From assembly GCA_010092805.1 (NCBI GenBank), contig JAADYY010000210.1, forward strand, positions 1 through 6,884: a DNA stretch of 6,884 nucleotides, given 5' to 3'. The stretch is from Chloroflexota bacterium (GTDB lineage Bacteria; Chloroflexota; Anaerolineae; Aggregatilineales; Phototrophicaceae). A program made the position numbers and the translations under genes. Of the stretch, positions 1 through 5,981 are shown piece after piece. Below the pieces are notes generated by a model. It did no database searches, was not told the origin of the DNA, and saw only the letters and a program-made list of their open reading frames with translations. Position 1 is the first letter of the stretch. Each line of letters opens with the position of its first letter.

Positions 1-185
1 GTGCCGTCGCCGGGTGGGATGTAAATTGTGAGGCTGTCGGCGTCATAAAAAATGACCAGATCGACGGGTTCCTGGGCGCGGGCGCTGAAGACGATCAGCA
101 GGGCGCACAGGCTGACTAGCAGGATCGCGAGACGGCGGTTACGGGCAGGGCGGGCAGATTGAACAGATCGGATGTGTGGGTGCAT
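1..185 (-). CDS. Exported protein, N-terminal fragment (runs off the left edge)
   Basis: Only the first 61 codons are present; the reading frame is still open at base 1. I chose the ATG at 185-183. The protein starts with a basic stretch (Arg and His up to about residue 18), followed by a hydrophobic core at residues 19-33 (LAILLVSLCALLIVF) and an A-R-A site, so signal peptidase I probably cuts after Ala37 to leave a mature chain beginning QEPVDLV. The next visible residues, about 44-56, contain YDADSLTIY. Short stretches of this kind occur near the start of many secreted Chloroflexota proteins that carry various catalytic or sensor domains further on, but the domain here is outside the window, so no function is assigned. 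It lies 59 bp downstream of the hydrolase gene on the same strand and could be co-transcribed with it or use the TATAAT at 227-222. A GGA lies only 3 nt before the ATG, so the ribosome-binding site is poor. Confidence 0.72.
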   Translation of the reverse strand, partial: MHPHIRSVQSARPARNRRLAILLVSLCALLIVFSARAQEPVDLVIFYDADSLTIYIPPGDG

Positions 186-221
186 GGTTCCGTTTATGTC
201 GAGCCGACGAGTATGAGTGCC

Positions 222-227
222 ATTATA
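222..227 (-). promoter_or_regulatory. Candidate -10 box for the left-edge exported protein
   Basis: Read on the minus strand, bases 227 to 222 spell a perfect TATAAT, about 37 bases before the ATG at 185. A transcript would start near base 215 and have a leader of about 30 bases. No convincing -35 hexamer is visible at 16-18 bp spacing (the best is CCTGAA or CCCTGA), and there is no extended -10 TG. The box sits in the 59-bp gap between two same-strand genes, in an AT-richer patch. It could give the exported-protein gene its own promoter in addition to read-through from the hydrolase gene. Confidence 0.35.
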
Positions 228-244
228 CCGAATTTGCCCGCGAT

Positions 245-1015
245 TCAGGGTTGAGACGGCGGCAGCCGATACGTCCCCAGCACCGCGACATGGTCGGATA
301 GCAGCAGCGTGCCCTCGTTGATCGGCTGATCGTTGGCCAGCGCGATCTCCGCGACGTGTTCCAGCCGATCCGCGTGGATGAAGTGCCCGTCGATGCGGCG
401 CTGCGGCGGCCTGTCGAATGTGAGCGGCCAGGTCAGGCCCGGCGCTTGCGGGTGCTGCGCCCGCCACACATCGACGAAGCCGGCATTGGACAACGCTGCC
501 AGATGATCGTCGGGGGTATCTAAGAGGATGTTGAAATCGCCCACCAGAATCTGCACATCATCGGCAAACAGTGGGCCGCGCATCACCGCAACGCAGCCGT
601 CGATGCCCGCCCGTTTCTGCGCCGTGTTCAGGAACAGGTGCGTGTTGAAGACGGTGACGGTGTGGCCGGGCGTCGGTTCGATGCGGATGTACTGGATGAT
701 CCGCATCCAGGGGTCGATCTGCGGGTGATCTTCGCGGCCCAAATCGGCTTTGCCCGCCGCGATCATCGGCAGGCGTGAGAAGGTCGCTAAGCCCTGCTGC
801 CCCGGCGTGATCGATCCATCGTCGGAGGGGGCGTAATGAGCGTACGGAAAATCGGCGAAGCTGTGCCGCTGCACATACGCGAAATGTTCCGGTGACGATT
901 CCTGGATGCACAGCACATCGACCTCAAGTGTGCGCATATTGATGCCAATCGCGTCGGCGCGCGCCTGCCACTGATCGTTTTTGCCCCAGATATTCTGCGT
1001 GACGATGTTCAACAT
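245..1015 (-). CDS. Endonuclease/exonuclease/phosphatase (EEP) family hydrolase
   Basis: This 256-residue protein has the full motif set of the metal-dependent EEP phosphodiesterase fold (DNase I, exonuclease III, inositol phosphatase and sphingomyelinase relatives). Visible motifs in order: TQNIW with Asn8; CIQES with the metal ligand Glu39; NTHL with Asn124 and His126; GDFN with Asp160 and Asn162; RID at 207-209; and SDH with the catalytic pair Asp241-His242 near the C-terminus. Length is normal for a single-domain member, and there is no signal peptide or membrane segment, so it is probably cytoplasmic. RID is followed by Gly-His-Phe where many relatives have Tyr-Ile-Phe, so the substrate pocket may differ. 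The ATG at 1015-1013 is supported by AGAAAGG at 1029-1023, 7 nt upstream. The family cleaves phosphodiesters in nucleic acids, lipids or inositol phosphates, and the sequence does not say which. It is divergently oriented from the importer operon, and nothing ties it functionally to that operon. Confidence 0.88.
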   Translation of the reverse strand: MLNIVTQNIWGKNDQWQARADAIGINMRTLEVDVLCIQESSPEHFAYVQRHSFADFPYAHYAPSDDGSITPGQQGLATFSRLPMIAAGKADLGREDHPQIDPWMRIIQYIRIEPTPGHTVTVFNTHLFLNTAQKRAGIDGCVAVMRGPLFADDVQILVGDFNILLDTPDDHLAALSNAGFVDVWRAQHPQAPGLTWPLTFDRPPQRRIDGHFIHADRLEHVAEIALANDQPINEGTLLLSDHVAVLGTYRLPPSQP

Positions 1016-1044
1016 GCTGCCGCCTTTCTACCAAATAGCCGCGA

Positions 1045-1087
1045 CTCTACGTTAAGTCCGCGCCAGAAAAGCTAAGCCAGCGTAGAG
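1045..1087. repeat. Inverted repeat CTCTACG-N29-CGTAGAG
   Basis: Two exact 7-bp arms, CTCTACG at 1045-1051 and CGTAGAG at 1081-1087, face each other across 29 bases. The arms do not extend inward or outward. They lie 30-72 bp upstream of the hydrolase start and 136-178 bp upstream of the binding-protein start. Arm spacing centre-to-centre is 36 bp, between three and four helical turns. The pair could be half-sites of a looping regulator or may be coincidence. The arms are short, so confidence is low. Confidence 0.3.
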
Positions 1088-1100
1088 GCTTGTTTAACAT

Positions 1101-1108
1101 TTGCGCAA
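1101..1108. promoter_or_regulatory. Candidate LacI-type operator core TTGCGCAA
   Basis: TTGCGCAA is a perfect 8-bp palindrome with the central CG typical of many LacI/GalR-family operators. It sits in the control region of a solute importer, where such a regulator would be expected, and lies between the TTGTTT and TTAAAT elements at 1090-1121. The flanking bases do not continue the symmetry, which weakens the case. A second 8-bp palindrome, ATTGCAAT, occurs 42 bp downstream at 1143-1150. No regulator gene is in the window. Confidence 0.25.
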
Positions 1109-1205
1109 CCTTTGATTAAATCGTTGGGTTTCTGGGTGTGACATTGCAATAATCCGGCGTTGGCAGTTACCACCGCCATCACGCATCATCGAATTGCATT
1201 GCATT

Positions 1206-1214
1206 AGAAAGAGG
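1206..1214 (+). promoter_or_regulatory. Ribosome-binding site of the binding-protein gene
   Basis: AGAAAGAGG ends 8 nt before the ATG at 1223. This is the best-spaced purine-rich site upstream of that reading frame and fixes its start, which also gives a proper signal peptide. The divergent hydrolase gene uses a similar AGAAAGG site. Confidence 0.75.
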
Positions 1215-1222
1215 TTACCCCA

Positions 1223-2917
1223 ATGCTGTTGAGCAACCGTTTTGCCATTCTGAGCACCCTGGTTCTGTTCATCGTGGCGCTCGGCGCGCAGCCGATTGCC
1301 GCGCAGGATGGCTTCGATCTGCCGGTGCCGCGTGAAGCGACCCTGGTGATCGAGGACACCGCCACCCCCATCTCGATTTTCGACAGCTTCAACCCACGCA
1401 TCCCCTCCGGGAACTGGAACCCGAATGGCTACCGCCAGATCGGTCAGGAGTATCTGTTCTACGCCAACTTCGCCACTGGCGAGATCGTGCCCTGGCTGGC
1501 GACCGGCTACGCCTACAACGACGACTTCACCGAAATGACGCTGACCCTGCGCGACGGTGTCACCTGGAACGACGGTGAAGCGTTCAACGCCGACGACATC
1601 CTCTACACCGTCAACACCATTCTGGAACTCGAAGCGCTGAGCGGTGCCCGCGCCAACCAGATCCGCAGTGCGACCACTTCGGTGAGCGCGCCGGATGACC
1701 TGACCGTCGTCTTCACCCTGAACAGCCCGACCCCGCGCTTCCACTACGAGCTGATCACCATCGTGGACGGCTTCACCATCTGGCCAGAGCACGTGTGGGT
1801 CAACGAAGATCCGCTGACCTTCCAGAACAACCCGCCGCTGAGCACCGCCCCCTATGTCCTCACCGACGCCCTGACGGAACAGCGCGCCTTCATCTGGGAA
1901 CGCAACGACGCTTGGTGGGGCGCTGCGGAATTCGGCCTGCCCGCGCCGCAGTATGTGGTGTACCGCAACTCGTCGGACTCGGTCGATGTCGGCTTTGAGC
2001 TGTACCTGAGCGGTGCGGTTGACCGCGCTAACAGCGTCAACTGGCAGCAGATGCAGATCGCACAGCAGCAGGGCGATCAGTACACCTACACCATCGACGT
2101 GGACCCGTGCCCGCGTAACGTGTACTTCAACAACGCCCGCTATCCGTTCACCATCACCGAAGTGCGCCAGGCCATCAACCTGATCATGCCGCGTGACCTG
2201 GTCGCCAACGTCATCTGGCAGCCGCCGTCAGAACCGGCCCTGCACCCCTGGAACAACTGGGAACTGACCGCCCAGTACCTGTTCGATGACATTCTGGCCG
2301 AATACGACTGGAGCCAGAATCTGGATCGTGCCGCCGAACTGCTGGATGAAGCAGGCTTCACTGTGGGTGATGACGGCATCCGCGCCGATGCGGACGGCAA
2401 CAATATGTCCTTCCAAATCATCACCAACCGCCCGGTTGGCCACGAACAGTACCAGATCGCGCAGGCGCTGGCCGACGAAGCCGCCAACCTGGGCATCAAC
2501 ATGACCGTCCGTTCGCTGAACAGCGGTGCGTTCTGGGATCTGGTGGGTGACGCCGACTACGACATGGCCAGCGCCTGGCTGTGCGGGGCGTTCCTCGACC
2601 CGGCTGCCGGCCTGTATGACCTGGACAACGGCGACCTCGCCAACGCCCACTTCGAAAGCGAAGAACTGCGCGCCGCTCAAGCGCAGATCACCGCGAACCT
2701 GCCGGACAGCGAAGCCGCCATGGAAGGCTACCGTCAGGCGCTCACCGTGCTGATGCGCGAAGTGCCGACCATGCCAGTCGTTCAGACCGCGCAGCTCATG
2801 GCCTGGAACGAAACTTACTGGACGAACTTCCCCACCGACGATAACCTCTACGTGCAGCCGTTCACCTGGTGGGGCACCTTCTACCTGGCGCTGCAAGAGC
2901 TGGAAGCCGCTCAGTAA
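1223..2917 (+). CDS. ABC importer substrate-binding protein, family 5 (peptide/nickel/oligosaccharide type)
   Basis: This 564-residue exported protein captures the solute for the importer encoded downstream. A signal peptide covers about residues 1-27 (one Arg, hydrophobic core 8-22), with likely cleavage after Ala27. No Cys lies near that site, so it is not a lipoprotein. The mature chain carries the SBP_bac_5 signature at about 105-128 (LTLRDGVTWNDGEAF then ADDI), in a region beginning near 75 with EYLFYANFATGEIVPWLA. Later come the lobe-II landmarks DPCPRNVYFNN at 294-304 and EVRQAIN at 313-319. Only two Cys exist, 296 and 454, and they could form a disulfide. Length is normal for the family. 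The early FNPRIPSGNW segment recalls the thermophile beta-glucan and cello-oligosaccharide branch rather than classical DppA, but this is an impression and the substrate is unproven. Codon choice is strongly optimised: 36 of 39 Asn codons are AAC. First gene of the operon, followed by a hairpin. Confidence 0.93.
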   Translation: MLLSNRFAILSTLVLFIVALGAQPIAAQDGFDLPVPREATLVIEDTATPISIFDSFNPRIPSGNWNPNGYRQIGQEYLFYANFATGEIVPWLATGYAYNDDFTEMTLTLRDGVTWNDGEAFNADDILYTVNTILELEALSGARANQIRSATTSVSAPDDLTVVFTLNSPTPRFHYELITIVDGFTIWPEHVWVNEDPLTFQNNPPLSTAPYVLTDALTEQRAFIWERNDAWWGAAEFGLPAPQYVVYRNSSDSVDVGFELYLSGAVDRANSVNWQQMQIAQQQGDQYTYTIDVDPCPRNVYFNNARYPFTITEVRQAINLIMPRDLVANVIWQPPSEPALHPWNNWELTAQYLFDDILAEYDWSQNLDRAAELLDEAGFTVGDDGIRADADGNNMSFQIITNRPVGHEQYQIAQALADEAANLGINMTVRSLNSGAFWDLVGDADYDMASAWLCGAFLDPAAGLYDLDNGDLANAHFESEELRAAQAQITANLPDSEAAMEGYRQALTVLMREVPTMPVVQTAQLMAWNETYWTNFPTDDNLYVQPFTWWGTFYLALQELEAAQ

Positions 2918-2948
2918 GCGCACACGGCTGAAACACGGCTAAAATCGA

Positions 2949-2976
2949 TGGGGACGGTGGTGTGCCGCCGTCCCCA
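2949..2976 (+). other. Strong intercistronic hairpin between binding protein and permease
   Basis: TGGGGACGGTGG (2949-2960) pairs with CCGCCGTCCCCA (2965-2976) across a TGTG loop, giving 12 bp with a single G-U pair. It begins 32 bp after the binding-protein stop and ends 40 bp before the first permease. There is no run of T after it on the plus strand, so it is not a classical intrinsic terminator. Hairpins at this point in binding-protein operons are known to stabilise the upstream mRNA or partly stop polymerase, which makes more binding protein than permease. That role here is inferred from position and codon bias. Confidence 0.65.
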
Positions 2977-3016
2977 CCGCTGTTGATCGGTAAGATACCC
3001 CGGAGCTGCACCACAA

Positions 3017-4042
3017 ATGGATCGCCGCAAATTTCTCCGTTACGGACTGCGCCGCCTGGCCGTTTATCTCCTCACGATCTGGGGCGCGTTCACCATCGCG
3101 TTTGTGTTCTTCCGCTTGATCCCCGGCGACCCCATTGAGCTGTACTACCGCGAACTGCAAGCGGAAGGCTTCTCTGGCGAGTCTGCGGTGAATGACGCCG
3201 CCGCCGAGACGATCCGCGAGCGCATTGGCATCGACGGGACGATCATCGAGCAGTATTTCCGTTTCATGGGTAACGTCATTTTCCGCGCCGAATTTGGCGG
3301 CTCGATCCTGGCGGTGGGGACTCCGGTGCGCGATCTGATTCTGCGGGCGCTGCCCTGGACCATCGGGTTGTTGGGGTTATCCGTCTTGATCGGCTGGGTA
3401 CTCGGCGTGATCGTCGGGGGGCTGGTCGGGTGGGCGCGCAATTCGCCGTTCGCCAACGGCCTGACGACCATCTCGATAGCGCTGTCGCAGGTGCCGCAGT
3501 ATATCGCGGCGCTGGCGCTGCTGTATTTGTTTGCGTTCACGCTGGCGTGGTTTCCGGTGCGTAACGCTTACCCCGGCACCGTGATCCCCGGCTTCAACCT
3601 CGACTTCATCGTCGGCGTGATCCGGCACGGGACACTGCCCGCGCTGGCGATCATCATCGTGTCGGTCTCTGGCTGGATTCTCTCGACGCGGTCGCTGGTC
3701 GTCCTCATTTTGGGTGAAGATTATTTGCAGTACGCGCAGTCCAAAGGGCTGCCGCGCGGCTATTTGTTCACAAATTATGTTTTACGGAATGCTTTGCTCC
3801 CGCAGATCACGGCATTGGCGATCTCGCTGGGCTTTATTGTCAACGGCGCGCTGTTGATCGAAACGCTGTTCAGCTATCCCGGCCTGGGGCTGCTGTTGCA
3901 GCGCGCGGTCACACAGCTTGACTACAACACGATTCAGGCAATTGTGCTCATCTCGATTCTATCGGTGCTGACGGCCAATTTTCTGCTTGATCTCGTCCTG
4001 CCATTCATCGATCCGCGTGTTCGCACTCAGGAGATGGGATGA
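3017..4042 (+). CDS. dppB: ABC importer permease, DppB/OppB family
   Basis: This 341-residue inner-membrane subunit forms half of the channel. Residues 1-12 are basic (MDRRKFLRYGLRR), followed by a first membrane helix at about 13-33 and the family hallmark RLIPGDP at 33-39. An outside segment to about 110 follows, then roughly five more helices (about 112-138, 148-178, 203-232, 264-285, 307-332). The EAA loop that docks on an ATPase is at about 234-263 (EDYLQYAQSKGLP with the conserved Gly244, ending NALLP). The next landmark is the IETLFSYPGLG motif at 281-291. Length and topology are normal. The start has GGAG at 3002-3005, 11 nt upstream, which is a long spacing. Its stop overlaps the next start as ATGA. 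Five of its 11 Asn codons are AAT, unlike the binding-protein gene. The symbol denotes the family role; the solute is not known to be a dipeptide. Confidence 0.93.
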   Translation: MDRRKFLRYGLRRLAVYLLTIWGAFTIAFVFFRLIPGDPIELYYRELQAEGFSGESAVNDAAAETIRERIGIDGTIIEQYFRFMGNVIFRAEFGGSILAVGTPVRDLILRALPWTIGLLGLSVLIGWVLGVIVGGLVGWARNSPFANGLTTISIALSQVPQYIAALALLYLFAFTLAWFPVRNAYPGTVIPGFNLDFIVGVIRHGTLPALAIIIVSVSGWILSTRSLVVLILGEDYLQYAQSKGLPRGYLFTNYVLRNALLPQITALAISLGFIVNGALLIETLFSYPGLGLLLQRAVTQLDYNTIQAIVLISILSVLTANFLLDLVLPFIDPRVRTQEMG

Positions 4043-4902
4043 CACTCACATCGCTGCTGCACAGCCGCTACTTTCTCATTGGGTTCACGTTGCTGGCCGC
4101 CCTCGCGCTGATCGCGATCCTGGAGCCGGTGCTGGTCGCAAGCCTGGTCGGCGCTGAGACCAACCCGTTACAGCAAGGGACGTTCGGAATCTTCGAGCCG
4201 CCGAGCGCCGAACACCCGCTCGGCACGGATCGCTTTGGCCGCGATTACGCCACCCTGTTGATCATCGGGCTGCGCTTTTCGCTCACCATTGGCTTGCTGG
4301 CCGGGCTGCTCTCCACGCTCGTCGGCACGACGATTGGGCTGATCTCCGGTTACTTCGGCGGGCGCGTCGATGCGGTGCTGCGCACCTTCACCGACATGGT
4401 GCTGGTGATCCCGGAACTGCCGCTGCTGATTGCGATGGCAACCTTCATCCCCACCGTGACGATCCCGCTGATGGCTGTGCTGCTGGCGGCGTTCAGTTGG
4501 CCGTTTTCGGCGCGGACGATCCGCGCGCAGGTGCTGAGTATGCGCGAGCGGTCGTATGTTGATCTGGCGCGTGCGTCGGATATGAACAATGTGCAGATCG
4601 TCTTCTTCGAGATCATGCCGAACCTGTTTCCGTTTCTGGGCGTATCGCTGGCGGGCAGCGTGATCGGGGCGATTCTGGCGCAGTTCGGCCTGGAGATCAT
4701 CGGCTTGGGCGTCGCCAATACGATGACCCTGGGCGTGCTGATCAACCTGACGATCAGTTGGGGCGCGATGTCGCTGGGCCAATGGGTGCTGATCGGCGCG
4801 CCGGCGCTGCTGCTGATCCTGATCTTCCTGGCGCTCAACCTGATCAACATCGGCCTGGAGCAGACGTTCAACCCGCGCCTGAAGGGAACAACGGGCACAT
4901 GA
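4039..4902 (+). CDS. dppC: ABC importer permease, DppC/OppC family
   Basis: This 287-residue membrane subunit pairs with the preceding permease. It has one N-terminal helix (about 11-36), then the family hallmark HPLGTDRFGRDY at 59-70 and the binding-protein-dependent transport domain, with helices at about 71-105, 118-135, 138-157, 197-222 and 248-272. The EAA loop is at about 170-196 (RERSYVDLARAS then MPNLFP). At the position of the usually invariant Gly of that loop it has Asp181 (codon GAT, one base from Gly). The C-terminus NIGLEQTFNPRLKG is typical of a branch common in Chloroflexota and thermophiles. The start is ATG at 4039 with AGGAG at 4029-4033, 5 nt upstream, overlapping the previous stop by 4 bp. 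Its stop overlaps the next ATG by 4 bp. The symbol gives the family role only. Confidence 0.92.
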   Translation: MTLTSLLHSRYFLIGFTLLAALALIAILEPVLVASLVGAETNPLQQGTFGIFEPPSAEHPLGTDRFGRDYATLLIIGLRFSLTIGLLAGLLSTLVGTTIGLISGYFGGRVDAVLRTFTDMVLVIPELPLLIAMATFIPTVTIPLMAVLLAAFSWPFSARTIRAQVLSMRERSYVDLARASDMNNVQIVFFEIMPNLFPFLGVSLAGSVIGAILAQFGLEIIGLGVANTMTLGVLINLTISWGAMSLGQWVLIGAPALLLILIFLALNLINIGLEQTFNPRLKGTTGT

Positions 4903-5981
4903 CCGACGATTTGCTGACGATCCGTGACCTGCGCGTGTATTTCCACAGCACACGCGGCGAATACAAGGTGGTTGATGGCGTTAACCTGGGGGTGCGCCGC
5001 AATGAGATTCTGGGGTTGGCGGGCGAGTCCGGCAGCGGTAAATCGACGGTCATCGAGGCGATTGGCCGCCTGATCGAGCCGCCGGGCTATATCGCCGCTG
5101 GGGAGATCATCTTCAAGCCCCAGACCGATCATCAACCGACCCGCGATGCCAACCCCGCGTTCGAGTCGCAGCTTGCGGCGGGGGTGGATTTGGTGACGGC
5201 AGAGCAGCCGCTGCTGCAATATCTGCGCTGGCGACATATGTCCTACATCCCGCAGGCGTCGATGAACGCGCTTAACCCGATCATGCGCATCAAGCGGCAG
5301 ATGGTCGATGCCATCACCGCACACACGGATCTCAGCGAGACGGATGCACACCAACGTGCCGCCGAGGTGCTGGACATTGTGAAGCTGCCCCCCCCCGTGC
5401 TCGAAGCTTATCCGCACGAACTGAGCGGCGGCATGAAGCAGCGCGCGATCATCGCCATTGGCATGACGCTCAACCCACAGTTGATCGTCGCGGATGAGCC
5501 GACGACGGCGCTTGATGTCAATGTGCAGCGGGCGATCCTCGATGCGCTGCTGCGCGTCAAAGCGGAAACCGACGCTTCGATCCTGTTCGTGAGCCATGAT
5601 CTCGCCATTCACGCCGAACTCGTGGATCGTATGGCGATCATGTACGCGGGTAAGATCGTGGAGGTATCGCCGGTCCACGACATTTTTGCCGCGCCGAAAC
5701 ATCCCTACACGCAGCAGCTTCTGAAATCGGCCCCGACGTTGGGCGGTGAACGGGTGCGTCAAGAGACCGTGCTGGGCCGTGCGCTGGATCGGCTGAACTG
5801 GCCGAGCGGTTGCCGCTTTCATCAGCGCTGCCCGTTCGTCATGGAGCGCTGTAAGCATGTTGAGCCGCCGCTGGTCGAAGTCGCGCCGGGTCGGTCGGTG
5901 GCCTGCCATTTGCACTATGATGTCGAAACGCAGCAGGTGATCAACGCCGACGAATTTGCCGATGGACGCACCCATGACTGA
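4899..5981 (+). CDS. dppD: ABC importer ATPase, DppD/OppD family with C-terminal Cys cluster
   Basis: This 360-residue cytoplasmic ATPase drives transport together with the next gene's product. Visible motifs: Walker A GESGSGKST (42-50), Q-loop Gln119 (IPQASMNALNP), signature LSGGMKQR (175-182), Walker B LIVADEP with catalytic Glu200, D-loop ALD (204-206) and switch His233. The oligopeptide-type C-terminal domain starts at about 268 (HPYTQQLL) and has four Cys (305, 311, 318, 336; spacing 5, 6 and 17). This pattern has been reported to bind an iron-sulfur cluster in DppD structures. The stretch from Gly68 to Gln119 is about 20 residues longer than in typical DppD. The frame is open further upstream, but the ATG at 4899 is chosen because it gives a standard N-terminus and an ATGA overlap with the permease stop. 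GAAGGGA lies 11 nt before it. A nine-C run at 5388-5396 encodes Pro164-Pro166. Confidence 0.93.
   Translation: MTDDLLTIRDLRVYFHSTRGEYKVVDGVNLGVRRNEILGLAGESGSGKSTVIEAIGRLIEPPGYIAAGEIIFKPQTDHQPTRDANPAFESQLAAGVDLVTAEQPLLQYLRWRHMSYIPQASMNALNPIMRIKRQMVDAITAHTDLSETDAHQRAAEVLDIVKLPPPVLEAYPHELSGGMKQRAIIAIGMTLNPQLIVADEPTTALDVNVQRAILDALLRVKAETDASILFVSHDLAIHAELVDRMAIMYAGKIVEVSPVHDIFAAPKHPYTQQLLKSAPTLGGERVRQETVLGRALDRLNWPSGCRFHQRCPFVMERCKHVEPPLVEVAPGRSVACHLHYDVETQQVINADEFADGRTHD

Larger units (their letters stand above)
1016..1222. promoter_or_regulatory. Divergent intergenic control region
   Basis: This 207-bp gene-free stretch separates the hydrolase gene (minus) from the binding-protein gene (plus) and must hold the start signals for both. 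It is AT-richer than its surroundings. On the plus strand two weak promoter candidates are visible: TTGTTT (1090-1095) with an extended TGA-TTAAAT (1113-1121), whose spacing is too long, and TTGGGT (1124-1129) with AATAAT (1148-1153) at 18 bp. Neither is convincing. Possible protein-binding palindromes lie at 1101-1108 (TTGCGCAA) and 1143-1150 (ATTGCAAT), and a spaced inverted repeat lies at 1045-1087. No terminator, tRNA or small ORF with support was seen. Confidence 0.5.

Noticed and set aside
1137..1153. CRP-like half site TGTGA upstream of the binding-protein gene
   Set aside because: No matching TCACA half at the right distance, so it is a single chance pentamer.
2228..2923. A 231-codon minus-strand frame opposite the binding-protein gene
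   Set aside because: Composition is that of an antisense shadow (many Val, Gly, Gln and Arg without a fold pattern), and the plus frame clearly codes for the binding protein.
2922..2940. Direct repeat ACACGGCT at 2922-2929 and 2933-2940, 11 bp apart
   Set aside because: Two 8-bp copies one helical turn apart after the stop codon could be a binding site, but position and length fit chance and there is no supporting element.
2949..2976. Hairpin as an intrinsic terminator ending the operon after the binding protein
   Set aside because: No T-run follows on the plus strand and the next genes have no separate visible promoter, so partial attenuation or mRNA protection fits better.
4758..4898. Upstream extension of the first ATPase by 47 codons
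   Set aside because: The added residues are Ala/Pro/Asp-rich and lie entirely inside the second permease gene. The ATG at 4899 gives the normal N-terminus and a translational ATGA overlap.
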